Shown here one piece after another: positions 44,630-54,549 of a stretch of DNA of 55,095 bases. The DNA lies in the NCBI GenBank assembly GCA_016191205.1, contig JACPPB010000005.1, positions 96,102-151,196 of the forward strand, read 5' to 3'. The notes beneath the pieces are model-generated. The model saw nothing but the letters and a program-made list of their open reading frames with translations, was not told the origin of the DNA and searched no databases. Numbering within the stretch: position 1 is the first letter of the stretch; the number at the start of each line of letters is the position of its first letter. Made by a program: the position numbers and the translations under genes. The DNA is from Gammaproteobacteria bacterium (GTDB lineage: Bacteria; Pseudomonadota; Gammaproteobacteria; Pseudomonadales; Porticoccaceae).

Positions 44630-46999
44630 ATGCCATCGCGCCCGCTGAGCATTATGCGGCTCCTCGCCCATCTGACCTCTGCCGCGGTCGGCGGTACACT
44701 CATCGTACTGGAGGCCCTGTATCTGTACCTTAGCCCGAAGCTGCCTTCGGTGGAAGTGCTGAAAACCGCAAAATTTCAAACCCCGATGCGACTTTACTCA
44801 CAAGACTTGAGGCTTATTGGAGAATATGGAGAGCAGCGGCGGCAACCCATCGACTTCGAGGCAATCCCGCCCCTCTTCATCAAGGCCCTGCTCGCCGCCG
44901 AAGACGACCAGTTTTATACCCACATGGGGGTAAATCTCAATGGCCTGGCCAGGGCGGCCTTCGAGCTGGCCCGGACCGGCAGCATACAATCCGGGGGAAG
45001 CACCATCACCATGCAGGTGGCGCGCAATTTCTTCCTCACCAAGGAACAAACGTTCGTAAGAAAATTCAATGAGATATTACTGGCACTTCGCATCGAAGGT
45101 CATCTCGACAAGAACGCGATCCTGACCCTCTACTGCAACAAGATTTTTCTCGGCAATCGCGCCTATGGCATCGCTGCCGCCGCTGAAGTCTATTTTGGGA
45201 AGCCGCTGTCGGAACTGTCCCTGCCGGAGCTGGCGATGATCGCCGGCCTGCCGAAAGCGCCTTCCGCCTACAACCCCGCCAGCAACCCGGAGCGCGCACG
45301 CGAGCGCCGTGACTGGATCCTGGGGCGCATGCTTCACCTCGGCGATATCGACTTGAGTGCCTATCAAGCCGCGGTGGCGGCACCCGTCTCGGCGCGCGTT
45401 TATCAGACCCACCTGGATATTCCGGCTCCCTATGTCGCCGAGATGGCGCGCCGCGAGGTCTTCGCCCAGTACGGCGAGAACGCCTACACCGACGGTCTGC
45501 GCGTGTTCACCACCATTCGCGGCGACTGGCAATTGACCGCTGACCGGGCAGTAGCCGGCGGTTTGGCCGACTACGATCAACGCCATGGATACCGCGGTGC
45601 CGAAGCCCACATCGCCGATACCCGGCAGTGGCGGAGCCAGCTGGCCACCGTGCCCGTGGTCCAGGGATTGGTACCGGCTGTCGTTACGGAAGTGAAGTCC
45701 GAGGGCATCACCGTGGTCCTGGGCGATGGAACACAGCTGGACCTGACCGAGAAAAACGCCCTGGCGGGAATGAAACGCCACCTGGATCAAACGCGGTTCA
45801 GCCGCACGATCACCGACTTCACCGGCGTATTCAAGACTGGCGACCTGATCCGGCTGCGCGGTGCCGGCAAACACTGGGAATTGGCGCAGCTGCCGGAGGC
45901 GCAGGCGACCCTGGTGGCACTGGACCCTCTTGATGGCGCCATCCGCGCCCTGGCGGGGGGCTTTGATTTTGGCGCCAGCCACTTCAACCGGGCCACCCAG
46001 GCCCGCCGTCAACCGGGCTCCAGCTTCAAGCCTTTTATATATGCCAGCGCGCTGGAGCGCGGTTTTACCGCGGCATCCATCTTCAACGACGCCCCCATCG
46101 TATTCAACGACCCCGACCAGAAGGAACCCTGGCGGCCGGAAAACGACAATGGCGAGTACTATGGGCCGATGCGATTGCGCGAAGCGCTGTATCTCTCCCG
46201 CAATATGGTGTCGATCCGCGTACTCCAAGCCGTCGGCATCCACAATGCCATCGATTCCCTGACGCGGTTTGGCTTCGAGCCCTCGGAACTGTCGCCCAAC
46301 CTGTCGCTCGCGCTGGGCACCCCCACCTTCACGCCCCTGCAAATGGCGACCGGCTACGCGATATTCGCCAACGGCGGCTATCGCGTGTCACCGTACCTGA
46401 TCGAGCGCATCGAAGACGCCAGCGGGAATCCACTGTTTACCGCCAATCCCGAGCGCGTGTGCCCTGCCTGCGGCACGCCGGGCACTGAAAACACGGCAGC
46501 AGCGCCGGCCGCGCCGAGAGTGATGGACGCCCGCATTGCGTACATCATGGATTCGATGCTCAAGGACGTAATCCGCCGCGGCACCGGCACTCGCGCCCTG
46601 CAGCTCAAGCGCGGTGACATTGCGGGCAAGACCGGAACCACCAATGGCCCCCGCGACGCCTGGTTCTCGGGCTACAACCCGACCCTGGTGACGAGCGTCT
46701 GGTTCGGGTTCGACGACAACCGGGTGCTCGGTGCCAACGAATACGGCAGCACGGCTGCGTTACCCATCTGGATGAACTTCATGGGCGCCGCGCTCGCTGG
46801 CACGCCGGAAGTCTACCGGCCCAGACCTCCCGGCATTCTCAGCGTGCGCATCGATCCAGATACGGGGCTACGTGCCATCCCGGGCGGACATGCGTTCGAA
46901 GAGGAGCTGTTTCTGGAGGAGTCCGCACCCGGCGCGTTTTCGGCGGCGCCCGGATCACCCGACGGTGAAGATGCCCGATTACCGGATGACATCCTGTAA
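44630..46999 (+). CDS. mrcA: Penicillin-binding protein 1A
   Basis: A bifunctional peptidoglycan glycosyltransferase/transpeptidase of 789 residues with one N-terminal transmembrane helix (about 10-35). The GT51 domain has EDDQFYTHMG with the catalytic Glu, GGSTITMQVARN and RKFNEI. An OB-like insert follows, and the transpeptidase domain has the SxxK active Ser in PGSSFKPF, SRN in YLSRNMVS and KTGTT. The GT51 motif uses ITMQ instead of the common ITQQ. It is divergent from the pil operon and followed by a repeat element at 47010. Confidence 0.96.
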   Translation: MPSRPLSIMRLLAHLTSAAVGGTLIVLEALYLYLSPKLPSVEVLKTAKFQTPMRLYSQDLRLIGEYGEQRRQPIDFEAIPPLFIKALLAAEDDQFYTHMGVNLNGLARAAFELARTGSIQSGGSTITMQVARNFFLTKEQTFVRKFNEILLALRIEGHLDKNAILTLYCNKIFLGNRAYGIAAAAEVYFGKPLSELSLPELAMIAGLPKAPSAYNPASNPERARERRDWILGRMLHLGDIDLSAYQAAVAAPVSARVYQTHLDIPAPYVAEMARREVFAQYGENAYTDGLRVFTTIRGDWQLTADRAVAGGLADYDQRHGYRGAEAHIADTRQWRSQLATVPVVQGLVPAVVTEVKSEGITVVLGDGTQLDLTEKNALAGMKRHLDQTRFSRTITDFTGVFKTGDLIRLRGAGKHWELAQLPEAQATLVALDPLDGAIRALAGGFDFGASHFNRATQARRQPGSSFKPFIYASALERGFTAASIFNDAPIVFNDPDQKEPWRPENDNGEYYGPMRLREALYLSRNMVSIRVLQAVGIHNAIDSLTRFGFEPSELSPNLSLALGTPTFTPLQMATGYAIFANGGYRVSPYLIERIEDASGNPLFTANPERVCPACGTPGTENTAAAPAAPRVMDARIAYIMDSMLKDVIRRGTGTRALQLKRGDIAGKTGTTNGPRDAWFSGYNPTLVTSVWFGFDDNRVLGANEYGSTAALPIWMNFMGAALAGTPEVYRPRPPGILSVRIDPDTGLRAIPGGHAFEEELFLEESAPGAFSAAPGSPDGEDARLPDDIL

Positions 47000-47009
47000 C
47001 ACCAACCGT

Positions 47010-47085
47010 GTTGCTGAAAAACCGCTGCGGACAGTGTTCGCTGCCGGCGCCTCGTATCCGGCGCATCGCGACGTTTTTCAGCAAC
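47010..47085. repeat. 76-bp inverted-repeat element related to the one at 16394
   Basis: Perfect 13-bp inverted ends GTTGCTGAAAAAC (47010-47022 and 47073-47085) enclose 50 bp with internal GC-rich complementarity. The right end, read inward, GTTGCTGAAAAACGTCGCGA, matches the left end of the 149-bp element (TTGTTGAAAAACGTCGCGA). It lies between convergent mrcA and cysQ-like genes and may double as a bidirectional transcription stop. Confidence 0.6.
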
Positions 47086-47088
47086 CTG

Positions 47089-47907
47089 TCAACTTTCCGC
47101 CAGCAGCTCCCGCCAGGGATAGCCCTGATCGCCGAGCACGAAGAAATAAGGGTTGAGCAGATCCGCCTTGGTGTTGTAGCGCAGCGGGCTCAGATCCGCC
47201 GCCAGCACCACACCGCCCGCCGCTTCAACCACCGCCTGCGCGGCCGCCGTGTCCCATTCCGCCGTCAGCGCCAGGCGCGGATAAATATCGGCACTGCCCT
47301 CCGCCACCAGACACAACTTCAGGGAACTGCCCATGTTGCGGGTTTCAATTTCCCCCACGCGCCGGCTGATGGCATCCAGCCACTGCGCCACGGTATCCGC
47401 ACCGTGGCTGCGACTCGCCACCACCGTCACCGGCTGCTCCTTGCTCCCCCGCCCCCGCATGGAACGCGTACTGATATCGACGCACCCCCCGGCATCGACG
47501 CGCCAGGCTCCCGTCCCCTGCACGCCGGCGTACACGATGTTGGTGACCGGAACGCTCACCACACCCAAGACAGGAACGCCGGCGTCGATCAGTGCGATGT
47601 TGACGGTGAACTCGCCGTTGCGTTTGATGAATTCCTTGGTGCCGTCCAATGGATCCACCAGCCAGTAGCGCTTCCAACTCGCCCGCACTTCCCAGCCGGG
47701 ATCAACCGACTCCTCCGACAACACTGGAATTTCCGGCGTCAACTTCGCGAGACCGGCCATCAGCACCCGATGCGCCGCCAGATCGGCCTCCGTCAGCGGA
47801 CTGGAATCGCCCTTTTGTTGTTCGCCCATATCGGCGCGTTCATAAACTTCAAGGATGGCGTCGCCCGCGGCGCGGGCCAACGCGATCACCGCCTCGATTT
47901 CTACCAT
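47089..47907 (-). CDS. cysQ: 3'(2'),5'-bisphosphate nucleotidase CysQ-like
   Basis: A 272-residue FIG superfamily phosphatase that dephosphorylates PAP(S) and similar compounds. Lithium-sensitive metal motifs are visible: SEES (metal Glu), DPLDGTKEF and EWDTAAAQAVVEAAGG. An inositol monophosphatase-like substrate cannot be excluded, but the sequence follows E. coli CysQ closely. The ATG at 47907 has CGGAGTTTGTC upstream; the frame opens at 48015 within nudE, a shadow. It follows nudE by 25 bp on the same strand. Confidence 0.93.
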   Translation of the reverse strand: MVEIEAVIALARAAGDAILEVYERADMGEQQKGDSSPLTEADLAAHRVLMAGLAKLTPEIPVLSEESVDPGWEVRASWKRYWLVDPLDGTKEFIKRNGEFTVNIALIDAGVPVLGVVSVPVTNIVYAGVQGTGAWRVDAGGCVDISTRSMRGRGSKEQPVTVVASRSHGADTVAQWLDAISRRVGEIETRNMGSSLKLCLVAEGSADIYPRLALTAEWDTAAAQAVVEAAGGVVLAADLSPLRYNTKADLLNPYFFVLGDQGYPWRELLAES

Positions 47908-47932
47908 GACAAACTCCGGGTTGAGCCGGCGC

Positions 47933-48484
47933 TCAGGAAGCGCGCGCGGCGAGATGGTCGCGCGCCAGGGCCAGCGCGCTGATGGAAATGGCATCGTTGA
48001 CGTCGTCCCGGGCAAGCAATTCGCTCAGGCGCGCCAGCGGCCAGCACATGGTCGCCAGGGGTTCGGGCTCGTCGCCGGGGAGCGACTCGGGGTAGAGATC
48101 CTCCGCCAGCACGATGTCCAGCTCGCGCTCCATGTAAAACGGATTCAGATAGATGCGTTTGAGCGCGCACAGGCGGCGCGCGCCGTGCCCCGCCTCTTCC
48201 TTTAATTCGCGGTCGGCGGCGACCAGCACATCCTCGCCCGGATCCACCGCGCCCTTGGGCAAACCCCAGTGGTAGCGATGGCTGCCGGCGCCGTATTCGC
48301 GCACCAGCAGAACTTCGCCCGCGGCGGTCAGCGGCACCACCACCACCGCGCCATAACCCGCGCCACTCAGGCGCTCGTAGACGCGTTCAACGCCATTGGA
48401 GAAGCGCAAATCCAGCTGCTCGACGCGAAACAAACGCGATCGCGCGACAATTTTGCGCTTCAATATTGTAGGCGGGGTGGGCAT
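47933..48484 (-). CDS. nudE: ADP compounds hydrolase NudE
   Basis: A 183-residue Nudix hydrolase acting on ADP-ribose, NADH and Ap3A-type substrates. The Nudix box GX5EX7REUXEEXG is read as GAVDPGEDVLVAADRELKEEAG. The ATG at 48484 is preceded by GAGGAAGT; an ATG five codons upstream is possible. It is divergent from yrfG and pairs with cysQ in one unit, the conserved nudE-yrfG-mrcA neighbourhood. Confidence 0.93.
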   Translation of the reverse strand: MPTPPTILKRKIVARSRLFRVEQLDLRFSNGVERVYERLSGAGYGAVVVVPLTAAGEVLLVREYGAGSHRYHWGLPKGAVDPGEDVLVAADRELKEEAGHGARRLCALKRIYLNPFYMERELDIVLAEDLYPESLPGDEPEPLATMCWPLARLSELLARDDVNDAISISALALARDHLAARAS

Positions 48485-48523
48485 ACTTCCTCGGACCAAG
48501 TACAGCGCGGAGCATTATGTTGG

Positions 48524-49180
48524 ATGATCGACTGGAGCGCTATCGACACCGTTCTGCTCGACATGGACGGCACCTTGCTCGACCTCCACTTCGACAACCA
48601 TTTCTGGCAGCACCATCTGCCGCGGCGTTTCGCTGAGCACCACGGGCTCGACCACGAGGCCAGCATTCGCGAGCTGCACGACCGGTTCGCGCGCGAACAG
48701 CACCGCCTGCAATGGTATTGCACGGATTACTGGTCGGCGCAGCTCGGGCTCGACGTGACCGCCCTGAAGCGCGAAGTCGCCCACCTGATCGCCGAGCGTC
48801 CCCGCGCCGGTGCCCTGCTGGAACAACTGGGCGCGCGCGGGCGCCACCGGATCCTCGTCACCAACGCCCATCGCGACAGCCTGAACCTCAAGCTGAGCCG
48901 CACCCTGATCGGCGCCGGGCTCGACCGCATGATTTCATCGCACGACTACGGCATGCCCAAGGAAGACCCTGCGTTCTGGCAGCGCCTGGCCGCCGAAGTG
49001 AGCTTCGATCCGCTGCGCACCCTGTTTATCGACGACAGCGAGCCGGTGCTCGACGCCGCCCGGGATTACGGCATTGCCCATCTGCTGTGCATCAGTCAAC
49101 CCGACAGCCGGCGCGGCCACCGCGAGCAACTGCGCTTCCCGGCCCTCGCCGATTTCGACGACATCCTTCCGGTGATCTGA
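48524..49180 (+). CDS. yrfG: GMP/IMP nucleotidase YrfG (HAD family)
   Basis: A 218-residue HAD-IA phosphatase. Motif I is LLDMDGTLLDLHFDN (nucleophile Asp and acid Asp), motif II is VTNA, motif III Lys is in GMPKEDP, and motif IV is FIDDSEP. E. coli YrfG, a GMP/IMP nucleotidase, is the same size and in the same position. The ATG at 48524 (MIDWSAIDTV) is chosen; the frame is open upstream through nudE. The stop overlaps the hslR start. Confidence 0.93.
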   Translation: MIDWSAIDTVLLDMDGTLLDLHFDNHFWQHHLPRRFAEHHGLDHEASIRELHDRFAREQHRLQWYCTDYWSAQLGLDVTALKREVAHLIAERPRAGALLEQLGARGRHRILVTNAHRDSLNLKLSRTLIGAGLDRMISSHDYGMPKEDPAFWQRLAAEVSFDPLRTLFIDDSEPVLDAARDYGIAHLLCISQPDSRRGHREQLRFPALADFDDILPVI

Positions 49181-49590
49181 TGGCAGTGGACACAGCGGTG
49201 CGGGTGCGGCTCGACAAATGGCTGTGGGCGGCGCGCTTTTTCAAAACCCGCAGCCTGGCGAAAGCCGCGATCGAAGGCGGCAAGGTGCAGATCAACGGTC
49301 AACGCGCCAAACCCAGCAAGGAAATCGAGCAGGGAGTCACCCTGACCATCCACCAGGGCTGGGAGGAAAAAACCGTCGTGGTGACTGCCTTGTCCGAGCA
49401 GCGCCGGGGTGCCGCCGAAGCGGCGCTGTTGTACGCCGAAACCCCTGAAAGTCTGGCCCAGCGCGAACAGAAAGCCGCCGCCCGCCGCGCCGCACGCGCT
49501 GGCGTCCAGTATCCGGACGAACGCCCCAGCAAAAAACAGCGTCGTCAGATCATCCAGTTCCGTGGCCTCGATTTTTCCGACCCCGCGTGA
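49180..49590 (+). CDS. hslR: Ribosome-associated heat shock protein Hsp15
   Basis: A 136-residue S4-domain RNA-binding protein that recycles stalled free 50S subunits carrying nascent peptidyl-tRNA. The S4 motif RLDKWLWAARFFKTRSLA (10-27) and the second strand GGKVQINGQRAKPSKE are clear. The basic C-terminal tail KKQRRQII is typical. Start and stop overlap with neighbours (TGATG with yrfG, GTGA with hslO), so translation of all three is coupled. Confidence 0.96.
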   Translation: MAVDTAVRVRLDKWLWAARFFKTRSLAKAAIEGGKVQINGQRAKPSKEIEQGVTLTIHQGWEEKTVVVTALSEQRRGAAEAALLYAETPESLAQREQKAAARRAARAGVQYPDERPSKKQRRQIIQFRGLDFSDPA

Positions 49591-50477
49591 TACGACCTGT
49601 GCCAATAACGCTCAGCGACATCCACCAGCGTTTTCTGTTCGAGGACTACGATATCCGCGGCGAGATCGTATCGCTGCGCCAGTCCACCGCCGAAGTGTAT
49701 CGCCACAATCCCTATCCGGCGGCACTGCAAGCGCAACTCGGCGAATTTCTCGCGGCCGCCGCCCTGATCAGCGCCAACCTGAAAGCCGCCGGCACGATCA
49801 CGGTACAGGCGCGGGGCGACGGGCCGGTGCCGCTGCTGATGGCGGAGTGCGCCGACCGCCACGATCTGCGCGCCATCGCGCGCATGCCGGATACCGGCGC
49901 CGTACTCAGCGACGATCTGCGCCAGCTGGTGGGGTCCGGCCATCTGAGCATCACCGTGACCATGCCCGGCCGCGAGCGCCACCAGGGCATAGTGCCGCTG
50001 GAACACCCGCGCCTCGCCGCCTGTCTTTCCGATTACTTCGCCCGTTCGGAGCAACTGCCGACCCGCTTGTGGCTCGCGGCCGATTCGGAAGCGGCCGCCG
50101 GCCTGCTGCTGCAGGCGCTCCCGGCCCAGCGCCAGACCCGGACCGAGCGTGAACGCTGCTGGGAGCATCTCACCACCCTGGCCGACACCCTCAGCGCCCA
50201 TGAGCAACTGACACTCGGCCACGGCGCGCGGTTGCACCGCCTGTTCCACGGTGAACAGGTGCGCATCTACGACCCGACGCCGCTGCGGTTCGCGTGCAGT
50301 TGTTCGCGCGCGCGTATTGCCGACTCCATCGTTGCCCTCGGGCCGGACACGGTACGCGAGCTGCTGGCGAGCTCGCCGCTGTTGTCGACCCAGTGCCAGT
50401 TCTGTCATCAACGCTACGACTTCACCGCGGCCCAACTATCCGCCGCTGCGCTGGGCGCGGACCCCACCCTGCACTGA
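49587..50477 (+). CDS. hslO: Redox-regulated chaperone Hsp33
   Basis: A 296-residue holdase activated by oxidation. The four zinc-binding cysteines of the redox switch are in CSCS and CQFC, the CXC/CXXC pair near the C-terminus. The N-terminal domain includes EVYRHNPYP and GELLAAAALI-like regions. The start is GTG at 49587, overlapping the hslR stop by 4 bp. It is followed by pckA, as in E. coli. Confidence 0.96.
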   Translation: MIRPVPITLSDIHQRFLFEDYDIRGEIVSLRQSTAEVYRHNPYPAALQAQLGEFLAAAALISANLKAAGTITVQARGDGPVPLLMAECADRHDLRAIARMPDTGAVLSDDLRQLVGSGHLSITVTMPGRERHQGIVPLEHPRLAACLSDYFARSEQLPTRLWLAADSEAAAGLLLQALPAQRQTRTERERCWEHLTTLADTLSAHEQLTLGHGARLHRLFHGEQVRIYDPTPLRFACSCSRARIADSIVALGPDTVRELLASSPLLSTQCQFCHQRYDFTAAQLSAAALGADPTLH

Positions 50478-50565
50478 CCGCCTGTTGCCCCCGGGGTTTT
50501 TTTTGCATAATTGGCGCCCCCACGCCCGCACGAGTGCCCCAGTGACCCAGCGACAAGACTCCCCG

Positions 50566-52128
50566 ATGGCCCGGACCGAAACGGCAGCGGTCAATGTGTA
50601 CGCCGATCTGAGCACCGCCGAGTTGATCGAGCTGGCGCTGCAGCGGGGGGAAGGGGTCCTGACCCACAGCGGCGCACTGCTGACCACCACGGGACGTCAC
50701 ACCGGGCGTTCGCCGGCGGATCGGTTCATCGTGGAAGAACCCAGCACCAGCGAGGACATCGCCTGGGGCCCGGTCAACCGCCCGTTTGCCGCCGAGCGCT
50801 TCGAAGCCTTGTGGAGCCGTGTCGAGGCCCATCTGGCGGAAGGCGACCGCTTTACGTCGGACCTCCACGTCGGCCAGGATCCTGAACATTACCTGCCGAT
50901 CCGGGTCACCACCGAAACCGCCTGGCACAGCCTGTTCGCGCGCAACATGTTCATCCGGCCACCCCGCTTCAACCCGTCGGGCAAGGAACCGTGGAAAGTC
51001 CTGCATGCGGCCAGCTTTGCCTGCGACCCGCACCGCGACGGCACCACCAGCGCGGGCGCGGTCATCATCCATTTCGCACAGCGCAAATTGCTGATCGCCG
51101 GCATGCGTTACGCGGGCGAACTGAAAAAAGGCATGTTTTCGGTGCAAAACTTCCTGCTGCCCGAAAAAGACGTGCTGCCCATGCACTGCGCGGCCAATGT
51201 CGGCGAAGCCGGTGATGTCACCCTGTTTTTCGGGCTGTCCGGCACCGGAAAAACGACGCTTTCCGCCGACCCGGACCGTTACCTGATCGGCGACGATGAG
51301 CACGGCTGGACCGAGGGCGCGGTGTTCAACCTGGAAGGCGGGTGTTACGCCAAAACCATCGACCTGAGCCATGAAAACGAACCCGTCATCTGGGACGCCA
51401 TCCGTTTCGGAGCCATCGTCGAAAACGTGGTCGTCGGGAAGCACCGGATTCCTGACTACAGCGACACCGCCCTGACAGAGAACGGTCGCTGCAGCTACCC
51501 GCTGGAACACGTGGCGATGCGCTGTGTACCGAATCGGGCCGGTGAGCCGAGCAACATCATTTTTCTGACTTGCGATGTCACCGGTGTGTTGCCGCCGGTC
51601 TCGGTGCTCTCCAAGGAAGGTGCTGCCTACCACTTCCTGAGCGGCTACACGGCCCGCGTCGGCTCCACCGAGCTGGGCGGCGAGGCGGGCATCAACCCCA
51701 CTTTTTCGACCTGTTTCGGCGCTCCCTTCATGCCGCGGCCGGCTGGCGTCTACGCCGAACTGCTGATGAAACGCGCCGAGAGCTTCGGCAGCCGGGTGTA
51801 CCTGGTCAATACCGGCTGGACGGGTGGTTCCGGGGGCGCCGGCGGCGTCGGCAAACGTTTCCCCATCCCGGTGACCCGTGCCGTGGTTGCGGCGATCCAG
51901 AGCGGAGCTCTGGATAATGTGGAAACCGTCAATCTGCCGCTGCTGAATCTCGCCGTACCGCGCCATGTGCCCGGCGTCGACGACCATTACCTGATCCCGC
52001 GCAAGAACTGGGCCGATCCGGCCGCCTACGACACCCAGGCGCGCAAACTGGCCGGTCTGTTCATCGAGAACTTCACGCGCTTCGATGTCGCCGCCGCGAT
52101 CGTTGCCGCCGGGCCCCGCCTCGACTGA
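50566..52128 (+). CDS. pckA: Phosphoenolpyruvate carboxykinase (ATP)
   Basis: Converts oxaloacetate to PEP for gluconeogenesis using ATP. The 520 residues include the kinase-1a loop [11 protein letters not shown], the metal motif IGDDEHGW, the substrate site near [10 protein letters not shown], and [16 protein letters not shown]. The ATG at 50566 (MARTETA) matches family starts; an in-frame GTG at 50542 would add 8 residues. A hairpin lies after the stop but lacks a T-run. Confidence 0.96.
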   Translation: MARTETAAVNVYADLSTAELIELALQRGEGVLTHSGALLTTTGRHTGRSPADRFIVEEPSTSEDIAWGPVNRPFAAERFEALWSRVEAHLAEGDRFTSDLHVGQDPEHYLPIRVTTETAWHSLFARNMFIRPPRFNPSGKEPWKVLHAASFACDPHRDGTTSAGAVIIHFAQRKLLIAGMRYAGELKKGMFSVQNFLLPEKDVLPMHCAANVGEAGDVTLFFGLSGTGKTTLSADPDRYLIGDDEHGWTEGAVFNLEGGCYAKTIDLSHENEPVIWDAIRFGAIVENVVVGKHRIPDYSDTALTENGRCSYPLEHVAMRCVPNRAGEPSNIIFLTCDVTGVLPPVSVLSKEGAAYHFLSGYTARVGSTELGGEAGINPTFSTCFGAPFMPRPAGVYAELLMKRAESFGSRVYLVNTGWTGGSGGAGGVGKRFPIPVTRAVVAAIQSGALDNVETVNLPLLNLAVPRHVPGVDDHYLIPRKNWADPAAYDTQARKLAGLFIENFTRFDVAAAIVAAGPRLD

Positions 52129-52140
52129 CGCCCCCCTTCC

Positions 52141-52165
52141 CGGAGCGCCGCGGCGTGGCGCTCCG
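52141..52165. terminator. Hairpin between convergent pckA and hemY
   Basis: A perfect 9-bp stem CGGAGCGCC / GGCGCTCCG has a 7-nt loop. No T-tract follows on either strand, so it is only a weak candidate for a bidirectional terminator. Confidence 0.35.
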
Positions 52166-52177
52166 ACTGCACCGGTA

Positions 52178-53422
52178 CTATCGTCGGGCCAGACTTTGCT
52201 CCGCAAGGCAGCCCTGCGCCAGACCGTCCTGTAAACCGCGGCGATAGCAGTCCGCCGCTCCGGCGTGGTCGCCCAGCCCGGTCAACACTTCCGCCATTTC
52301 GGCCTGGATTTCCGGCCTGGCGGCCATACGCAACGCACGCTCCAGATAATCTCGCCCCTTGCCCCAGATCGCCAGACGCCGACAGATCTGCCCCAAGGCC
52401 AGTAACAGTTGCCACGACTCGCCGTGGCGACGCAGCCAGGTTTCCGCGGTCGCCAGATGCCGGGGCAGTTCAGCGAGCGCTACCCGGGACCAGTCCAGCA
52501 CCAGGTCCGGCTCCCAGTGCCGGTCCAGGTACCGACGCAACGCCACCTCCGCCGCGGCGGGATCGCCCAGTCTGGCGAGTGCCTCGGCGTAGGGCCGCAC
52601 ACACTCGCCCCGCCGCTGAGATTCGCGCGGAATCCGCTGCCACAGTTCCGCCAGGGCGGCGTGGCGTTGCTGCCGGGATTCAGCAGCGTCAGCGTCCATG
52701 GAAAACTCCTGCAGCAGGCCGGAATATATCCGTAGCTCCAGCGCCACCAGCGCATCGGGCGCCGCCACCCGGGCGCGCCGCAATCCCGGCAACAACCCAG
52801 CCAGACTTTCCCAGTCCCGCTGCCGAAGCAGAGTGTCACGCAACTCCGTCAGCAGACCGGAATGGTCGACGTGCGCGGCCAGAGCCGCGCGCAATTGATC
52901 AACGGCGCGCGTCTCGTCTCCGCGGCGCACCGCCAGACGGGCGCGCATCAGGGCCAGCGCGGCGTTGTCTTCCGGCACTTCGCGCGCGGCCGCCGCCAGA
53001 AGTTCCTCGGCCTCCGCGTCCTGACCCAGGCGCGTCGCCGCGTCCGCTGCCAGCACATAGTTGAGTCCGGGAATTTCCGAGCGCGGCGCCGACTGCACCA
53101 GGGCACTGCGCGCGCGCGCCCACTGCCCTTCGTAAAAATCGGCCAGCGCCACCATGACCGCACGCCGGCTGCGCGCCTCGCGGCGGCCGCGCTGCCCGCG
53201 CCAGGCATTCAGCCCGGGCCGCGTCAATCCGCGCCACAGCAACTTCAATCCGTACCAGCCCAGCCCGACGACCACCAGCAGCAGTGCGCTGAGCCAGAGA
53301 CTGAGTTGAATCATCCGATCGCCGATCACGATCAGGATGTAGCCACGCGCATAGTCCAGGCCCCAGTACACCAGACCACCCGCCAGCAACATGGCCGCAA
53401 GCACCAGCAGCGCCTTTCTCAT
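52178..53422 (-). CDS. hemY: HemY-family inner-membrane protein with TPR repeats
   Basis: A 414-residue protein. Two N-terminal transmembrane helices (about 3-19 and 38-58) precede a HemY N-terminal domain and a series of TPR-like helical repeats to the C-terminus. It is encoded in the hem operon of gammaproteobacteria and is linked to late haem metabolism by context, but no enzymatic activity is established. This HemY is unrelated to the protoporphyrinogen oxidase of Bacillus with the same name. It overlaps hemX by 4 bp. Confidence 0.93.
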   Translation of the reverse strand: MRKALLVLAAMLLAGGLVYWGLDYARGYILIVIGDRMIQLSLWLSALLLVVVGLGWYGLKLLWRGLTRPGLNAWRGQRGRREARSRRAVMVALADFYEGQWARARSALVQSAPRSEIPGLNYVLAADAATRLGQDAEAEELLAAAAREVPEDNAALALMRARLAVRRGDETRAVDQLRAALAAHVDHSGLLTELRDTLLRQRDWESLAGLLPGLRRARVAAPDALVALELRIYSGLLQEFSMDADAAESRQQRHAALAELWQRIPRESQRRGECVRPYAEALARLGDPAAAEVALRRYLDRHWEPDLVLDWSRVALAELPRHLATAETWLRRHGESWQLLLALGQICRRLAIWGKGRDYLERALRMAARPEIQAEMAEVLTGLGDHAGAADCYRRGLQDGLAQGCLAEQSLARR

Positions 53423-54549
53423 CGCGGCGCTGCTCCAGCGCGGCGTTGCTGGTCACGCGCCAGGTACTCCCGCACGCGCTCCCGCGACGAACTGATGTCG
53501 GGCAGCGTCAATGCCACGGGCTCGGTTTGCAGACCGACGAGTTCGGCGCGCAGCGCGGGGGTGCGGGGATCAAATCCGAAATGCGCATCCAGCAACTGCA
53601 CAGCCCGCCCCAGGGAATCGCGATAGATGCGCTCCTGACGCGCCAGCACCGCGAGTTGCGCCTGTGACAGCAGCAGTTCCAGATATTGCCGCAGCCGCGC
53701 TTCGGCGGCGCGGGAAAGCAGCGCGGGCGGCGGCGCATCGAGGGTGCGCACCCGGAGGTGCTCGGCGCTGAAGCGCCGCAGCGCCGCACCGGCGTTGCTC
53801 CACAGGCGCGGCCAGAACCCAACGGAAGGCGGGGCCGCGTCCGGGGCGACGCCGTCCGCGGCCGGCATCGACACCGGCCGCGGCGCGGGATTCAGGGTGG
53901 CGATGGCGGCCTGAAGCGCGCTCAGGCGCAGATAAAGGCCTTCGACATCGACGCTGCCGGCCAGCTTCAGCGCCGTCATATCCGCCACCAGTGCCGCCCG
54001 CACCGGTTCGAGTCCGGGATCTGTCAGCGGCGCCAGCAAGGTATCGGCGCGCTCCAGCAACGCCAGCGCGGAAGCCGCCGAACGCGCTTCCCAAAGCCGC
54101 TGACTGGCAAGGCGCAGCAGGTGTTCGACTTCCACGACCGCGAGCGTGTCGCTGTCCGGAACCGCTGCCTGGCGCGCGCTGGTTTCGCGGTCGAACTCGG
54201 TCTTGAGTGCTGTCAGCGCCGTCCGCAGCTGCTCGCGCTCGCGATCCTGGTTATCGACCCGCTCGCGCAGCGCCGCAAGCGCTGCCGCGGACGCTGCCGG
54301 CGCCGTTGCCGGCCCTGGCGCGACCGCTGGCTGTTCAGGAGATCCGGCGGTCAACCCGGACACGACCCGGTGCCCATACGCTTGCCAGCCCAGGTAGCCG
54401 ACCACCGCGAGCACCGCCACCGCCAACAGGCGAACACCCAGCTTGCGCGCCCGCGACCCTGCCCGCGGTACGGCGGCCCCCGCATCGGTACCGGTCCTGC
54501 CGACCGCCGACTCTTCTCGTTCTCCTGGCACGTGGGCTCCTGTTGTCAT
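53419..54549 (-). CDS. hemX: HemX-family inner-membrane protein
   Basis: A 376-residue membrane-anchored protein with one N-terminal transmembrane helix (about 39-58), a Pro/Ala-rich linker, a coiled coil (about 90-130) and a helical C-terminal domain. It is labelled as a uroporphyrinogen-III C-methyltransferase in old annotations, but the methylase motifs are absent and its role is unknown. The ATG at 54549 overlaps hemD by 4 bp; the frame runs upstream into hemD only as shadow. Confidence 0.92.
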   Translation of the reverse strand: MTTGAHVPGEREESAVGRTGTDAGAAVPRAGSRARKLGVRLLAVAVLAVVGYLGWQAYGHRVVSGLTAGSPEQPAVAPGPATAPAASAAALAALRERVDNQDREREQLRTALTALKTEFDRETSARQAAVPDSDTLAVVEVEHLLRLASQRLWEARSAASALALLERADTLLAPLTDPGLEPVRAALVADMTALKLAGSVDVEGLYLRLSALQAAIATLNPAPRPVSMPAADGVAPDAAPPSVGFWPRLWSNAGAALRRFSAEHLRVRTLDAPPPALLSRAAEARLRQYLELLLSQAQLAVLARQERIYRDSLGRAVQLLDAHFGFDPRTPALRAELVGLQTEPVALTLPDISSSRERVREYLARDQQRRAGAAPR

